Positions 1 through 11,814 of a stretch of 64,000 nt of DNA are shown here, piece by piece (the stretch's first letter is position 1; each line of letters begins with the position of its first letter). This DNA comes from Blastocystis hominis (taxonomy: Eukaryota > Sar > Bigyra > Opalinata > Blastocystidae): contig NW_013171860.1 of NCBI RefSeq assembly GCF_000151665.1, forward strand, positions 112,922 through 176,921, written 5' to 3'. The notes under the pieces were generated by a model. It did not search any database. It saw nothing but the letters and a program-made list of their open reading frames with translations, and was not told where the DNA came from. A program made the translations under genes and the position numbers.

Positions 1-1
1 T

Positions 2-190
2 TTCGTGTATCGTGATGATGAGAATCCAATTATGGGTATGGACCCTGCTTTACAAGGAATGAAGCAGCATTACCGACCTTTAAATAAGCCTCGTGCCGAA
101 AAACGCTACTACTGTGGAGTGAACATTGATTGTTCCTCTAAGCATAATGGTGTCGAGACAAAACAAGGAGCTCGCATCAAGAAATATTAG
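2..190 (+). CDS. C-terminal end of an unrecognised protein (5' end outside window)
   Basis: An open frame enters from the left edge and ends at a TAG at 188-190, giving about 62 residues that are polar and basic towards the end (GARIKKY). I do not recognise a domain. It could be the last exon of a gene lying to the left. The 228 bases after it, up to the next gene, show nothing I can call. Confidence 0.35.
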   Translation, partial: FVYRDDENPIMGMDPALQGMKQHYRPLNKPRAEKRYYCGVNIDCSSKHNGVETKQGARIKKY

Positions 191-418
191 CTGTTATTTT
201 TTGTCAGTTAGACTGAGTGTTTTCTTTATTAACAATTTCCAAATTCTTCTTTTTTTTTATTTTGATTTTAAGTTAGCAGTGGAGTGTCGACTCACTGGAA
301 AGAGGGAGTACGATAAGTACACTGCATCAATGACCTAAAGCTTCGGTGTTTCGCCAAACATAATCATACAGAAAATGATAAACAGCAATCAAGAAACCAA
401 CGAGGCTTGAAAAAAACC

Positions 419-1647
419 TCACTTCAAAAACAAATGACAAAGTTCATTTGTAATGCGTTGTTCATTCATCAGCGCTCGGACCACATTTCGAAAAGCTGCA
501 TTTCCGCCTTGGCTCTTCATCCCCTTTCCCGCCAACACGACTTGGCTCTCAGGGAACGTTTTGCGAATCAGATTCTGCACGCTTTTCCGCTTCACTTCGC
601 ACTCCAAATCAGTTTTATTGAGAATCACTTGCACCGGAATATCGCTCTTCTTTCGATTCACTAGTTCCGGAATATAAAACGTTTCAAGGCCTTTGTGAAG
701 GGAACCAAAGAGAGATCAAACACAACTCTGTGAATATCAGGATATTTTCAAGTCCCTGAGGATTTGAACCATCAACAACAAACACGACGCCATTCACGGC
801 TTCAAGATATGCAGACAGAACGGGACGTAAGCGGGCTTGTCCCGAAAAATCGCAGAAAATGATGCGATAACAAATCCCGTCCTTGACCAACAGTTTTTCG
901 TAGTAATCCACACTAGAAATAAAAGCAATTAATAACAAAAGAAAACCCATTCGTGGCTAGGAGGGAAGGACTTTCGCTCTTCTGCAGGTAGATTTGTAAC
1001 AAAGAAGTCTTTCCGGCGCCTAAAATCAAATGGGAAGCAATAAAAAATACCAACATCCCCCAACACAGCAACACGAAAGGTACGATATTCTGAATACTGC
1101 TTTCCATTCACTTCAAAGGGTATTGTGTCGTATTGATATTCAAAAACCTCCTGAAAATAACACAAAAACAGAAGAACAACCTCAGCATTGCGTTCCTCTT
1201 GCGTATCTTGTACTTTTAATAAGTTGGGGACCCAAGATGGAGCCTCGTACTGAAAACGAGGGATTGTTTTGAGGATTTGACAAGAATGAGAATACAGGGC
1301 TTGTTCCGGTGTTTGTTCAAACCCAGACTTTCCTCTGCCTTGGCTTCCGTAGTCAATACTTTGTGATCGTCTTCTGCCATAACGACTGTTTCTTGCTTCC
1401 ATGATATCCTTCTCTGTTAGCATTGGAATGTCCTCCCTAATTCAAAAGAAGGTGGCAATTATACTCCGCATTGGATTCAGCCAGTTCCTCCTCACTAGAC
1501 TCTGAGGACGTAGATGAAACGGATTCCTCTTGGTTTCCTAAGGCTAACTCTCTTTCAAACTCGGTTGGATCAAAATCCAGAAGATCCTACAAATGAGCTA
1601 CTTTCCTTGGAAGGCACATCTGCGATATCAAATCCATCCCGTGCCAT
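419..1647 (-). CDS. Ras-superfamily small GTPase with acidic N-terminal extension
   Basis: A multi-exon gene joined by mini-introns, several of 31 nt. The joined frame shows a P-loop GDVGAGKTS, a switch-II box DFSGQARLR followed by VVFVVDGS, and the base-specificity box NKTDL, so it is a GTP-binding switch of the Rab/SR-beta/Arf type. About 130 acidic and polar residues precede the G domain, beginning MARDGFDIAD at 1647. There is no C-terminal prenylation cysteine and no clear membrane segment, so neither Rab nor SRP-receptor beta is certain. The stop is TGA at 419-421. The SEC31 stop lies only about 80 bases upstream of its start on the same strand. Its cellular role is unknown; membrane traffic is a guess from the fold. 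Confidence 0.75.
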
Positions 1648-1730
1648 AAAAAGATGCGCTCAAAATAATCCAAATCCAAAAAATGTTTCGCAACCAAACA
1701 AACCATTCCATACTCTACTATTCATCACTA

Positions 1731-4700
1731 CTATGAAGACATCTTCTTGCAGAGATTCAGGAAGTGCTTCAGAGGCAACAGCCAGTCCTTGTGCGCCTTC
1801 CAGAACTCCAGATTCAGTTTCTTGTACACATCTTCAGCTCCCACAAAGTCGAACGCGTTCAGCTTGTCCTGCAACAAAACGAGCAGTGCCTCGGCCTCCT
1901 GCGACACCAGTCCCTTCTTGAACTGCTTCTCCATGCAGGCGATCGCCTCTTCAGCCTTCACGAGAATTCCTTGCTGGGGCTACACATCACGCTCGAATTC
2001 GAAGAATACCGCGGTGAGCGGGGCTTCGCGCAGTAGTGCGATGGTATTGCTCAGCGAGCTCATGATTCCCTGCTGCTGCGGCGTGATTCTGGAGATGAGA
2101 AGGAAGAAGCAGCGCCTACGCGTACTCCACTTCGGGTTGTGGCTGTGGCTCAGGTTGCGGCTGCGGCATGGCGGGCTGCGGCATGGCGGGCTGCGGCATG
2201 ACGGGCTGCGTCGCAGGGACGAACGGCGTCGGCATGAAGGGCTTGGGAGCCGGCACGGTCGCCGCGGGAGTGAAGGGCTTGGGAGCGGGCACGGAGGCAT
2301 TGAGCGGAGCGGGCATCATCGGCTGCATAGACGGAGCGGGCTGCTTCGCGAACTGGGGAGCCACGGGCTGCTGAGCCACGGGCTGCTGAACCACGGGCTG
2401 CTGAGCCACGGGCTGAGCAGGAGCAGCCGCGGGCCGGAAGCCTGGGAGCAAGTCCGGGACGGCGGCTGCCATGGCCTGGAGCAGCGACTGGGCGGACGGA
2501 GCGGAGCGGAGACTCTGGAGGAAGTGCGAGGTGATCGAGTTCATGCCCTGCTCCTCCAGCGCCTCGCACAGCACGGCGAGCTTCTCTCCGAAGGCCGCGA
2601 GCTTGGCGTCGAGATGGAGGTCCTGCACGGGCACCATGGTGCAGAGAATCAGCAGCACTTCCATCACGGACAAGTGCGAGCGCACGCGGTAATCCTGGCT
2701 CGCTCCCAGTCCCAGACGCAGCAGACCGCTCACATCGACCGCGCAGATCGAGCACAGCAAGGCCTCGTCGCGAGCGCCCAGCTGCTCCAGCCGCTCGCCC
2801 AGCTGCTGGCAGAGCGTGATGAACTCCTCCTCGCGCGCGTAGGTCAAGATCATCGCGAGGGTCTCGCGCCAGGAAGCGACCGTCGTCGAAGCCACGGCCT
2901 CCGTCAAGTCGCCAGACACGATCGTCGCCAGCGACTTGAGCGTCGACGACGCTTGCTCGCGCATGTAGCGGTCCTACGCTTAGAGAGACGTCGCAGAACT
3001 ACGGTGGTTTGCTGGACCAACTCGCTTCCTCCCCAGGCGGAAAGCACCAAGGCGTCGGCAAATCGGCCATACTTGAAACACACTTCCACAGCACGCGCGA
3101 AATCGCCCACGATCACGCTCTGCTTCAGCTCGGACACCCACTCCGCGTTCTCTTCCTCCACCGCGGAGAGAGTCGCTTCCTCTGCTTCCTTTGGCTCCTT
3201 TGGTTCCTCCACAGCGGCAGTTTCCGCGAGAGGCGATTCGTTGGCGAGGGGAGACGCGCTCGCGAAGAGATCTTCCGCGGTGATCGCGGGTTTCTCGACG
3301 GGCTGCGGAATCTCGACGGGCTGTGCGGGCTGAGCGGGCTGCGCCTCGCTCTCCGAGGGCTGTTCAGTGGGCGGAAGGACGTAGCCGAGATGCTTAATGA
3401 GCGTGTTTCGCGCGTCGTCTTCGAACATGCACTACCCATCACGCCAGCCCTTCGCCCTCACCTTCATAAACAGCCACATCTCGTTCTCACGCGGATCCTC
3501 GCACACCGCCACCATCCGATCGCAGAATCCCTTCAGATCGCCCTGCGCCATGGCGCTCTCAAACTGGCCGATCTCTTCCTTCACGTCGTTCCCACACACC
3601 AGATCGGACACGGAGAGCACCTTTCCATGGAAGCGGTTTTCGCATCCGTTCACCGCCGAATAAACAGCCGACGACACCACCGACTTCTTCATCGACACGC
3701 CCTCCACGTTGTGCAGGACGATACTCCCATCGGAGGCCGCCGTGGCGATCACAGCGGGGTTAAACTGGTTCCACAGCACCTGCGTCTTGCGCGTAGCGCT
3801 CGCCGCGCGCGCCACGGTCGTGAAGAAGTCCGCAGCGTCCGTCGGAAGCTCCGGCTTCTCCTCTCCGTTCGTGATGTCGCCGATGACTTCCCGCTTGCTC
3901 ATGTCCCACAGCAAGAGCTTGTTGTCGCGGCCTGTCGATGCCACAAAGCGAGGATCCTCGGCGTTCCACACCAAGTCCAGTACGCCCTTCGAATGCCCCG
4001 CGAGCTCGGCCAGCGGGCAGGAAGTGCTGCTCCGAAGGTCCCACAGCTTCAGCAAGGGAGAAGCGTCCGAATCGATCGCTGCACGTCACACCAAACCCAA
4101 GAAGAAACCAGTCAGAAGCTGCAAACCGTCGTGGGGATTCCACGCCACTTGACTCACGCGGTTGGTGTTGTTGTCAAACAGCTCGCACCAGACGGTCTTC
4201 TGGCGAATATCCCACACAACCACACGACCCGAAGCAGTGCTCGTGCACACAATGTGGCCGACCTTCGGATTCCAGGAAGCACTAAGCGTGAGGCAGTGTC
4301 AAAATTAAAGACTGTGTGATTTCGCTATAATTCATATTCGGTCTCGTCAGCATCGACACTTCCGGATGATCGATCGTGGTCAGATCAACAAGGGATACAG
4401 AGCCATCCTTGCAGCCAACACAAAGCTGGTTCCACCCGTTATGACAGTTGAAGCAGATACTTTGGACAGAAGAAGCACTGACTTCCACAGAGGCGATCTA
4501 TAAATCACACGGAACAAGCACACGACAACCTTCTCCAATGTCCAGGTCTTTGATACACTGCAGCAAGGAATCCACAGCTCCACACATCCAGACGGCATTC
4601 CAAGGCAAATCAAGCCCTGGGCACCCTCCCGATTAGGAATCGCTGTACAACCCCAGCTTATACAGCTAATTTCAGAAGAAAGCGTCGTCTCAGCAACAAA

Positions 4701-4877
4701 CTGACTCTTTCTAACATCCTCCAGGCTCCAGTCATAGAGTCTTAATGATTTCGCGGTATCCTCCTCCAAAGGAACGTAATCTTTCATGGAGGCAACTGCC
4801 ATAATACTGACATGCTCCTTGATGGGACACCAAGCGATCGAAGAGAACTGTGATTTCAATTCCTTGATAATCGACAT
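1731..4877 (-). CDS. SEC31: COPII outer coat protein SEC31
   Basis: SEC31 pairs with SEC13 to form the outer cage of COPII vesicles leaving the ER. The N-terminal exons (4877 to about 3430) encode WD40 repeats such as LKLWDLRSS and LLLWDMSKREV. The exon near 2964 has the alpha-solenoid (ACE1-type) motif WRETLAMILTYA..EEFITLCQQLG. A Pro/Gln-rich linker with repeated QPVAQQP follows near 2150-2450, and the last exon (1961-1731) carries the SRA1-like C-terminal helical domain. The exons are joined by mini-introns; the one at 2089-2119 is exactly 31 nt and restores the frame. A TTTGTTTGG run near 1690 may be the polyadenylation signal. The family assignment is strong; individual exon borders are approximate. 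Confidence 0.9.
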
Positions 4878-5067
4878 TTTTCATTCAACAAGAAATGAAG
4901 CAATTCCAGAAATCGGGCATATTCGTTCATTTGAGTTTTCTGTTCCAAGTTTGGATTGTTTATTGAAGTGGGATCGATTCGAAAACGTTCAACGTGAATT
5001 TAAAAATAATGATTTTCAAAAAACAACAACAATAACAGTAATAATAACCTCTCAGTGAAAAACGATT

Positions 5068-5941
5068 TCAAACCATATGACGTGAATACTTCATGATCAT
5101 TAATTCTTCTCCCCGACACTGCTTACGCAGTACCATCTACACTCGCACAACCACCCATGTGCAACCTCTCCTTTCAACCCAGTTGCTTTTAAGATTGACG
5201 AAACTTCCTCAGGGATGTTCGCACGTTCCAACAGCAAATAAAATACGCCATGCTCGCTCAGAATGGACTACATCACACACACACTTGACTTTATTGTACC
5301 TGGACATTTGGCAGAAGAACGTCAATCACTTCCCTTCCTTTCTCTCCTCCTGCATAGGCCGACTCAATCGTACTAGATAGAACACAGACAAACAACAACG
5401 GTAGGAAGGTCTCTTCCGAAGAAGTAGGGACATAGGGAGGATTGAAGAGCAACACATCCACCTTGTTCTACTTCGTATCACTCGTAATTCAACTACTTGA
5501 AGTCTCTGAAGGGTGCATTGAAGCAAATTGGAACGAATTGTATCACCGTAAACAACCTAATTTAAGAACCACTCAACAATACCCACCTTATTTTGATGGT
5601 AGGTATCGCGCGTGATTCGACACGCATCCATGTTGATATCTATAGCTAGCGTTGCTGTAGGATGGGATTCGTCTATGTCTCAAAACGAAAAACACTCTTA
5701 CTCACAATTCTTGTCAGAAAGGTCGAAATAATTCCCGAACCAGGTCCAATTTCAACAATCATGGTGGGATCTAATTGCTTGAGAAAGGAATATTCATTTT
5801 CCAGCGCATCGAGAAATAGGAACGAGTCTTGGTCTGGTTCATAGCTTAGAGTGAATAAATCGTTAATAGAATGTACATGTTCAAGTAATCTTCAGGAGAT
5901 ATGTGATCTAGGGAGGGAGTCGAGAAGAGCGAGGGATCCAT
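5068..5941 (-). CDS. MTQ2: eRF1 glutamine methyltransferase catalytic subunit (HEMK2/N6AMT1/Mtq2)
   Basis: This is an S-adenosylmethionine-dependent methyltransferase of the HemK/PrmC family; the eukaryotic member methylates the GGQ glutamine of release factor eRF1 together with TRM112. The joined exons show the family start ([11 protein letters not shown] then [15 protein letters not shown]), the SAM-binding loop [14 protein letters not shown], the acidic loop AIDINMDA, the catalytic NPPY box ([12 protein letters not shown]) and the closing region [19 protein letters not shown]. At least six mini-introns of about 27-35 nt are needed. The start is the ATG ending at 5941 and the stop is TGA at 5068-5070. 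Length and domain order match the family. Confidence 0.92.
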
Positions 5942-5965
5942 AGCTCAGTTTATTTACAGCAGTCA

Positions 5966-5973
5966 AACAAACA
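5966..5973 (-). terminator. TGTTTGTT polyadenylation motif of uL3m
   Basis: Exact match on the minus strand, about 20 nt beyond the stop codon. The same octamer follows several other genes here. Confidence 0.65.
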
Positions 5974-5992
5974 GAAGGATAAAAGAGACGTA

Positions 5993-7312
5993 CTAATACC
6001 AAGGATAAGGATCTTCTGCAGGAGCAGGCGCCACGACTTCTTCCAACTCTTCGGGACTCCCCGTTGGAATATACCTAGCCATCACACAGCACGCCAGCCA
6101 CTACGTAGGGAAGGGTAGTTTGAAAGGACCGACATCGCGCCCATCGGTGATCTTGACATACTCTCCGTCGTTTCCAGGCACACACCCCTTCACATACACC
6201 AGATTCCGCTTCGGATCGATCTTGTACACCTACATCGCACCGGCATTCCACGCCTACCAGTAGATTCTGCACGGTGCAGTTCTTATTCCCCATTCGTCCA
6301 GGCATTTTCTTTCCCTTGAACGTCTTCCCGGGGTCCTACGCGTCACTCCTCTCCTCCCTCTTCTCGCACCTCTCTCTGTCCAGTCGATCCCAGAGAACGA
6401 TGCGAAACGCTCACGCCGTGCGACGCGCCGAGGCCTTTGAATCCCCAGCGCCGCATTACGCCCTGGAATCCCTTTCCCTATCGCTTAGAAGAGAGCGCCG
6501 CACTCACTTGCGTGATGCCCTGGATGTTCACGCGCTGCCCAGGAACGAAGTGCTTGCAGGTGAGCTCCGTGCCTAGAGAAGGTCAGCAAAGAACGCACTG
6601 TGGACAGCGATATACTTCAGTACTGCTTTGCTGCAGCAGTAGAAACCTGAGTCCTGTCCAGTTTGATCGATTTGGAAGTCAATCATTTGCAAATTGATTT
6701 GGGAGTGATAAAGAGGGAGGTGGTTCACAAAAGGGTGGTAGGTTGATGGTTAACCGTCAAAATCACCATGACTACCACCGGAACGCTCCAGCCATAACAT
6801 CAACTCCCTTCGCAACAATCATTTCACACATTGATTTCGATTACCTACCTACAGGAAGAAACGCGTCTTCCGTGACCTTGAACTCTGTGAGGTATCGCTT
6901 TGGCTCAACGCCAACGCTCTTGTAGTGCCCGAACAGTGGCTTGTTTACATTTTTCACTTTTACAGGACCCGCTCCAACTTGAAGACTGTTTGTATTTTCC
7001 TTCTCTTTTGTCTTGACTTGTACAACCTGACAATTCTCAATCTACTCCAAAATACAACGGAATAAGCCAAAACCTGGAGAACTGTACAAGGAATTCTTGT
7101 ACACCATTTATCCCACAGAGGCATCATTCCAATCTTCAGTGCCACTACACCTGTCCGTTTAGACGTTGGACTCATCTCTCCAGCAACCAACTTGGTAGGA
7201 ACAACCCTACAATTTATGACTTATGTATTAAGAATCACGATGCCGTAGAAAAACGAATCGCAGAGCAATATCGCGGCAAGTTTCGAACACAGCAGCGATA
7301 CGAGGCAAGCAT
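5993..7312 (-). CDS. MRPL3: Mitochondrial-type ribosomal protein uL3m
   Basis: A large-subunit protein of the organellar ribosome. The start at 7312 gives an Arg/Ser-rich N-terminus ([18 protein letters not shown]) typical of a mitochondrial presequence. Conserved uL3 blocks follow: [53 protein letters not shown], and [10 protein letters not shown]. Several mini-introns of 28-34 nt interrupt it, plus one long intron of 276 nt at 6573-6848, joining DAFLPV to GTELTCKHF. The stop is TAG at 5993-5995; TGTTTGTT follows about 20 nt downstream. It fits an organism whose mitochondrion-related organelle still translates. Confidence 0.93.
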
Positions 7313-7489
7313 GATTCAATTTCTTTTCTCTAGTACAAGGTAAGATGTCTGGTAAGTAGAGCCCAAAGAACAAACCTGCTGCTATGGAGAAAATGGCAAT
7401 CAAAGTTGAATCCAAACCGCGATTATTCCGATCATTTTACATATTTTGATAGAACAAAATATCGTTTTTAAATAATTGGGCGTAGCTGG

Positions 7490-8638
7490 ATGGAGAAGCG
7501 TTGTGTGTCGATTGATATTGGAAGGATTTGGGATTCCTTCGTTTTCACTTATCTCGTTCAATTGTTGAATAAAAACTGGAAGTCGATCGGGTTGACAACG
7601 GAAATAGAATCGCGCTTGGGAAAGATGACCGATTCTGGATTTGTGCCTGGAGTGAGTCAAAAATTCTTTTTCGACATGCGGAACTATCTATTGTCCAGAG
7701 ACTACTGGGTGGATCGGAGCGGAAAGAAGCATACTCCAAAAGAAGATGATGAATATGCCATAATCTTCGAACAGAATGTGCGTGTCGTTACTGTGAAGGA
7801 AGGAGATGTGTATTCCATCAAAGAAGTAGCGAGGAAAAAGAGGGTGGAGCAGGAAACCTTTGTATTTGGAGAAGCTGTGTATAGTCTGCGAATCTCCAAT
7901 TCAGACGAAATCCCAATCTCCCAAAGCCAAGTCGATGAATATGAAAAGGCAGCGCTCGACTATCTCCAGAGCGGTTCTCTGTCCCGATCCACTCGGATCG
8001 TAACAGTTCGTCATCGAAAGCGAACCAGCTTCAACTTTGAGAACAAATATGTAATCGATATGACAGTGACTCAAAGTGGCGACAATCTCCAAGAAGCATT
8101 GAATGGAGATTTTACATACGAAGTAGAATGCGAATTGCTGATGCCTCGCGACAACTTTGCCCTGACAGTCTTTACTTATTTGAATGCTATTCTACACCGT
8201 TTGCTGACTCAACCCGAACGGATTTGCATGCCACCTCCTACAAGCGTGTTTCACCCAAAGAATGCAGCCCGACTCAAATGGGCATCTCTCTGTCCCGTCG
8301 CAGTCAATAGCGATATCGAATTGACCTCATCGAAGGGATACGATGATGCTCTGATTGAGTGGTGCCGACAGCAGAATCCCGAGAACAGAGCGATTCTGCC
8401 GATGAAAGTAGCGACGCAGCTCAAATGGTCGGTTGCCTATCCAGAAAAGTACTATACAATACGATGGGAGGCAGTGGATATGGGAAGGCAGCAGAGGGAC
8501 ACTCTCCAAATAATTAATCAGTCCGGAACAATCCACACGGAGGACGAAAAGGTATTTCATTGTTGTGAATGGCAGTATGAGGGCGTCATACCGAACAATC
8601 TAGTTGCTCCCATGAAGCGTCAATCTAGCGCACAGTAA
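7490..8638 (+). CDS. mRNA-capping RNA 5'-triphosphatase (Cet1-type TTM fold)
   Basis: Removes the gamma-phosphate from nascent mRNA as the first step of capping in the nucleus. It is a single-exon frame of 382 residues. The tunnel-metalloenzyme signatures are visible: the first metal-binding strand TEIESRLGKM (about residue 37), a basic strand RHRKRTSFNF (about 183) and the second acidic strand YEVECELL (about 213). GVSQKFFFDMRNYLL is also typical of the fungal/protist Cet1 group. Length is in the usual range for the catalytic core. TGTTTGTT at 8661-8668 follows the TAA. Animals and plants use an unrelated cysteine phosphatase. Confidence 0.8.
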   Translation: MEKRCVSIDIGRIWDSFVFTYLVQLLNKNWKSIGLTTEIESRLGKMTDSGFVPGVSQKFFFDMRNYLLSRDYWVDRSGKKHTPKEDDEYAIIFEQNVRVVTVKEGDVYSIKEVARKKRVEQETFVFGEAVYSLRISNSDEIPISQSQVDEYEKAALDYLQSGSLSRSTRIVTVRHRKRTSFNFENKYVIDMTVTQSGDNLQEALNGDFTYEVECELLMPRDNFALTVFTYLNAILHRLLTQPERICMPPPTSVFHPKNAARLKWASLCPVAVNSDIELTSSKGYDDALIEWCRQQNPENRAILPMKVATQLKWSVAYPEKYYTIRWEAVDMGRQQRDTLQIINQSGTIHTEDEKVFHCCEWQYEGVIPNNLVAPMKRQSSAQ

Positions 8639-8660
8639 TAAGTGTTTTTGATTTACTCGT

Positions 8661-8668
8661 TGTTTGTT
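8661..8668 (+). terminator. TGTTTGTT motif after the RNA triphosphatase
   Basis: Exact octamer 22 nt after the stop codon; likely polyadenylation signal. Confidence 0.6.
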
Positions 8669-8810
8669 TCCAGAAAATCGGACTTTTTTGTCGGTCGCTT
8701 TTTTCTCTTAATTCCTGATTTGATAATACTTCAATAGTCTGAAAGGTATAGAGATAGAATGGGGACGAATCTGGGACGTTCAGATACTAATAGTTTGTAG
8801 AAAGCAGGAA

Positions 8811-11140
8811 ATGCAGAGTCAAACAGGCGAAAATTCAATTGTTAATGGAGTAACAAGTGAGGAGAAGCAATTTGACTCTTCCGAATTCGGTTTGTGTTGG
8901 GAACAGCCGTTTTGACTTCTAGGTCTTGATAAGCGAATTCTGAAGGCGGTAACTGAGATGGGTTACGTTCATCCGACGTTGGTTCAGGTAGAACTTACGC
9001 GAGAAGGTAATGACTAGGAACAATCGATTCCTCTCATTCTGAGTGGGAAGGATGTATTAATTAAGGCTCGCACGGGTTCTGGAAAGACTGTTGCGTACGC
9101 AATCCCCACCCTTCAAAAGTTGCTTTCCATTACCAATACAACCGACGGAATCAAAGCTGTCATTTTAGTACCTTCCAAAGAGCTTTGCGTCCAAACCTAC
9201 GAATGCTTTCGGTCCTTGTCTCGTTACTGTAGTAACGTCATCAATGTCGTCTCTTTGCATTTGAGCAGCGCGGATCAGCAGGTTGAAGCTGCGTTCGTTT
9301 CACATAAGTGGTAGAAGGGCTATCTGAACGAATACACGGATGTTGTCATTTCGACTCCCAAGATGCTGTTGAATCATTTAAAACTGTACAGCGATAACAT
9401 TCTTAAAAACATCCACACTTTCATAGTAGACGAGGCCGATTTGGTAGAGCGATTATGACTCAATCATAATGAATGTAGTTGCTCTCGTATGGGTATAAGG
9501 AAGATATGAACAAGGTGGTGGAGCGAATCCCTGCAACTTGCCAGAATATTATTCTGTCGGCTACGCTGAATGAAGAGGTTTCGCTGCTCAAGCAGAAGTT
9601 ACTGCATAATTGTGTGACCGTGAAGTTGGAGGAGGAAAACACGAGTAAGAGGAATGGTTTGGAGTGATGAGGTAGACTTGAATGAGTTTTTCATCGAGGT
9701 GTCTGAGGAAAAGAAGGCATTGCTGCTCTATGCGCTGCTTCGTTTGCATATTTTGAAAGGAAAAGTGATTATTTTTGTGGACTCGTTGAACTTGTTGCTT
9801 TTTTGAAAGGAATAAAGTAACGCATAGTGGATATTTCTTGAGTATTTTCTTGGAGCGATTCTCTATGAAGTCGGTGGTGTTGAATAACGAGTTGCCTGCT
9901 TTGTCTCGCAATAACATTATTCATCAGTTCAATCGAGTAGGTTTGGAAGAGAGAGTTTGAGCCTAGGGAATGTACGATTACTTGATCGCCACAGATGAGG
10001 GATTGGCGCAGTCCATTCCAGAAAACAGCGAGAAAGAGGAGAATGGTGGAAACAGTGGAACCAATGCGAAGGAAGACGCCGAGCTGCTGGGAGATTCTGA
10101 AAACGAGAAGGATGAAGATTCTGAAATTGAGAAGGACGTGGATTCTGAAATTGAGAAGGACGACAGTGACGACTTCGACCTAGAAGATTCTTCTGAGCCC
10201 GAGAAGGAAACCGAAGAGACGCAAAACGACGAATATAACGTGAGTCGCGGAATCGATTTCGAGAGTTTCCTCTTCTTTTCTCTTCTTCTTTTCTCTAGAC
10301 GTGGCCGCAGTCATCAACTATTCGATGCCCGCCTCCGTTTCGCACTACGTTCACCGCATCGGCCGAACGGCGCGAGCTGGAAACCTGGGTACACGTCTCT
10401 TCATCCCTTCCACACGCAGGCACGGCGCTCTCTTTCATCGTACCAACCTCGGACAAGGATCAACGTATTCTGGCCGAGATCCAGAAGTACAATCCTCCGC
10501 GGGATGGACATCCCGTTCCGCAGCGACTTCCGTTCGACATCTCGCAGATCGAGTCGTTCAGCTATCGGTCGAGGCGGTTTGGTTCGATCTAATGAGTAGA
10601 GTGGAGGGTGTGAAGCGAGGCATTACGCCGAACTTGATTCGAAACACGAGAATGATGCAGTTGCGAAAAGAGGCGTTGAATAGTTCAAAGCTGAAGATGC
10701 ATTTTGAAGACAATCCCCACGAATTAGAGCTGCTGCAGCATGGACTCTCAAAGCAGTTGGTTCGTCCGATAGCATATTTGCGAGATATTCCTGATTATCT
10801 GATTCCGGATGCATTGAAACCGAAATCAAATCCGGAGGAAGCGAAGCGCGGGCACGAGGAGGATGAGAAGAATAAGGAATGGAAGCGAAAGCGAGTGGCG
10901 GATCCTCTGCATGTTGCGATCAAAGGTCGTAATAATTTGTAGTCCTTTGCAGTTACTGCGGATCTTCTGAATGTCAGTAACTCGATTCATGAGAATAACC
11001 GCAATAATAATAATAATAATAATAAAAACAATAGAAACTGGAAAGAGAAGAAAGGAAATCGATGGGGGAAGAAGAACAACAATTACAATAACAACAACAA
11101 TCATAATAATAAGTGGAGAAGAAGGAAGGGTAGAAGATAG
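8811..11140 (+). CDS. DBP9: DEAD-box RNA helicase, Dbp9/DDX56-like (ribosome biogenesis)
   Basis: Joined across about ten mini-introns. Motif I is ARTGSGKT, Ia is VPSKEL, Ib STPKMLL, motif II VDEAD, motif III region SATLNEEV, and motif VI HRIGRTARAG. Helicase motif V is VSRGIDF. A block of Glu/Asp/Lys repeats (about 10020-10230) interrupts the second RecA lobe, and the C-terminal stretch LRDIPDYLIPDAL resembles the Dbp9/DDX56 end, so a role in 60S assembly is inferred. The first apparent stop (10940-10942) lies inside a 27-nt intron; splicing it out adds a tail rich in Asn, Lys and Arg ending at TAG 11138-11140. A TGTTTATT variant follows at 11155. Confidence 0.85.
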
Positions 11141-11814
11141 ATTCTTGCTTGATGTGTTTATTTGAGAATTGTTCGAGTTTATAAAAAATGCAAGAGAATG
11201 GGCATAGATAAATAACGAAATGTTATTGATCATAGAATATGCACCCTATAATAAACAATAAATACGATTCAAATAGAGGGGTAAGTGGCAAATCATCTGA
11301 AAAGAATGTATGCTTCTGAAAATGCCTTAGATGTGGTAAAAAAACGGATAACGACTGAATATATTTCATCTGGTACTTATTAGTGCAGCTCTACGGGTCA
11401 CAATATCCATACTCAGTCAGATAAATTAATGGATATTAGTTATAGGAGCCATGTTAATTTAGTATAGAGAGAAAAACTAAGTCAAGAAGAATGCAAGACA
11501 ATAATAGCTGATCAAAAATGTTATATGATCTAAATAGAAACGCTCCACAGTAATATGTAGTAGCTAAAGACGATGGATTATGTGATTCAGAACAATATTT
11601 CAGTGCCCATTCTTGTATTTTTCTTTTCAATTCACTATACGGTCTTGGAACAAATGTATCTACAATCTCTACAGAACATCAACTCGATCATTTTCTCAAG
11701 ATCGATTAATTCCTCTAGCAAACCAATCTCGTTTCTCACCTGCTCTCTCCCTTCATTCCTAGTTCTCTTCTCTCAACCCCTCCTGCCTCTGATACATCCC
11801 CCGCACCTCCATAG
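11141..11814 (+). other. Stretch with no clear gene
   Basis: AT-rich. Pyrimidine-rich, AG-ended runs near 11735-11815 look like mini-intron ends, so the next gene may begin in here, but no frame could be fixed. Confidence 0.4.

Noticed and set aside
755-775. tRNA T-arm-like GGATTTGAACCATC
   Set aside because: It lies in a conserved exon of the GTPase gene and no cloverleaf surrounds it.
1747-3333. Plus-strand 528-codon frame opposite SEC31
   Set aside because: Antisense of GC-rich SEC31 exons, with no recognisable domain.
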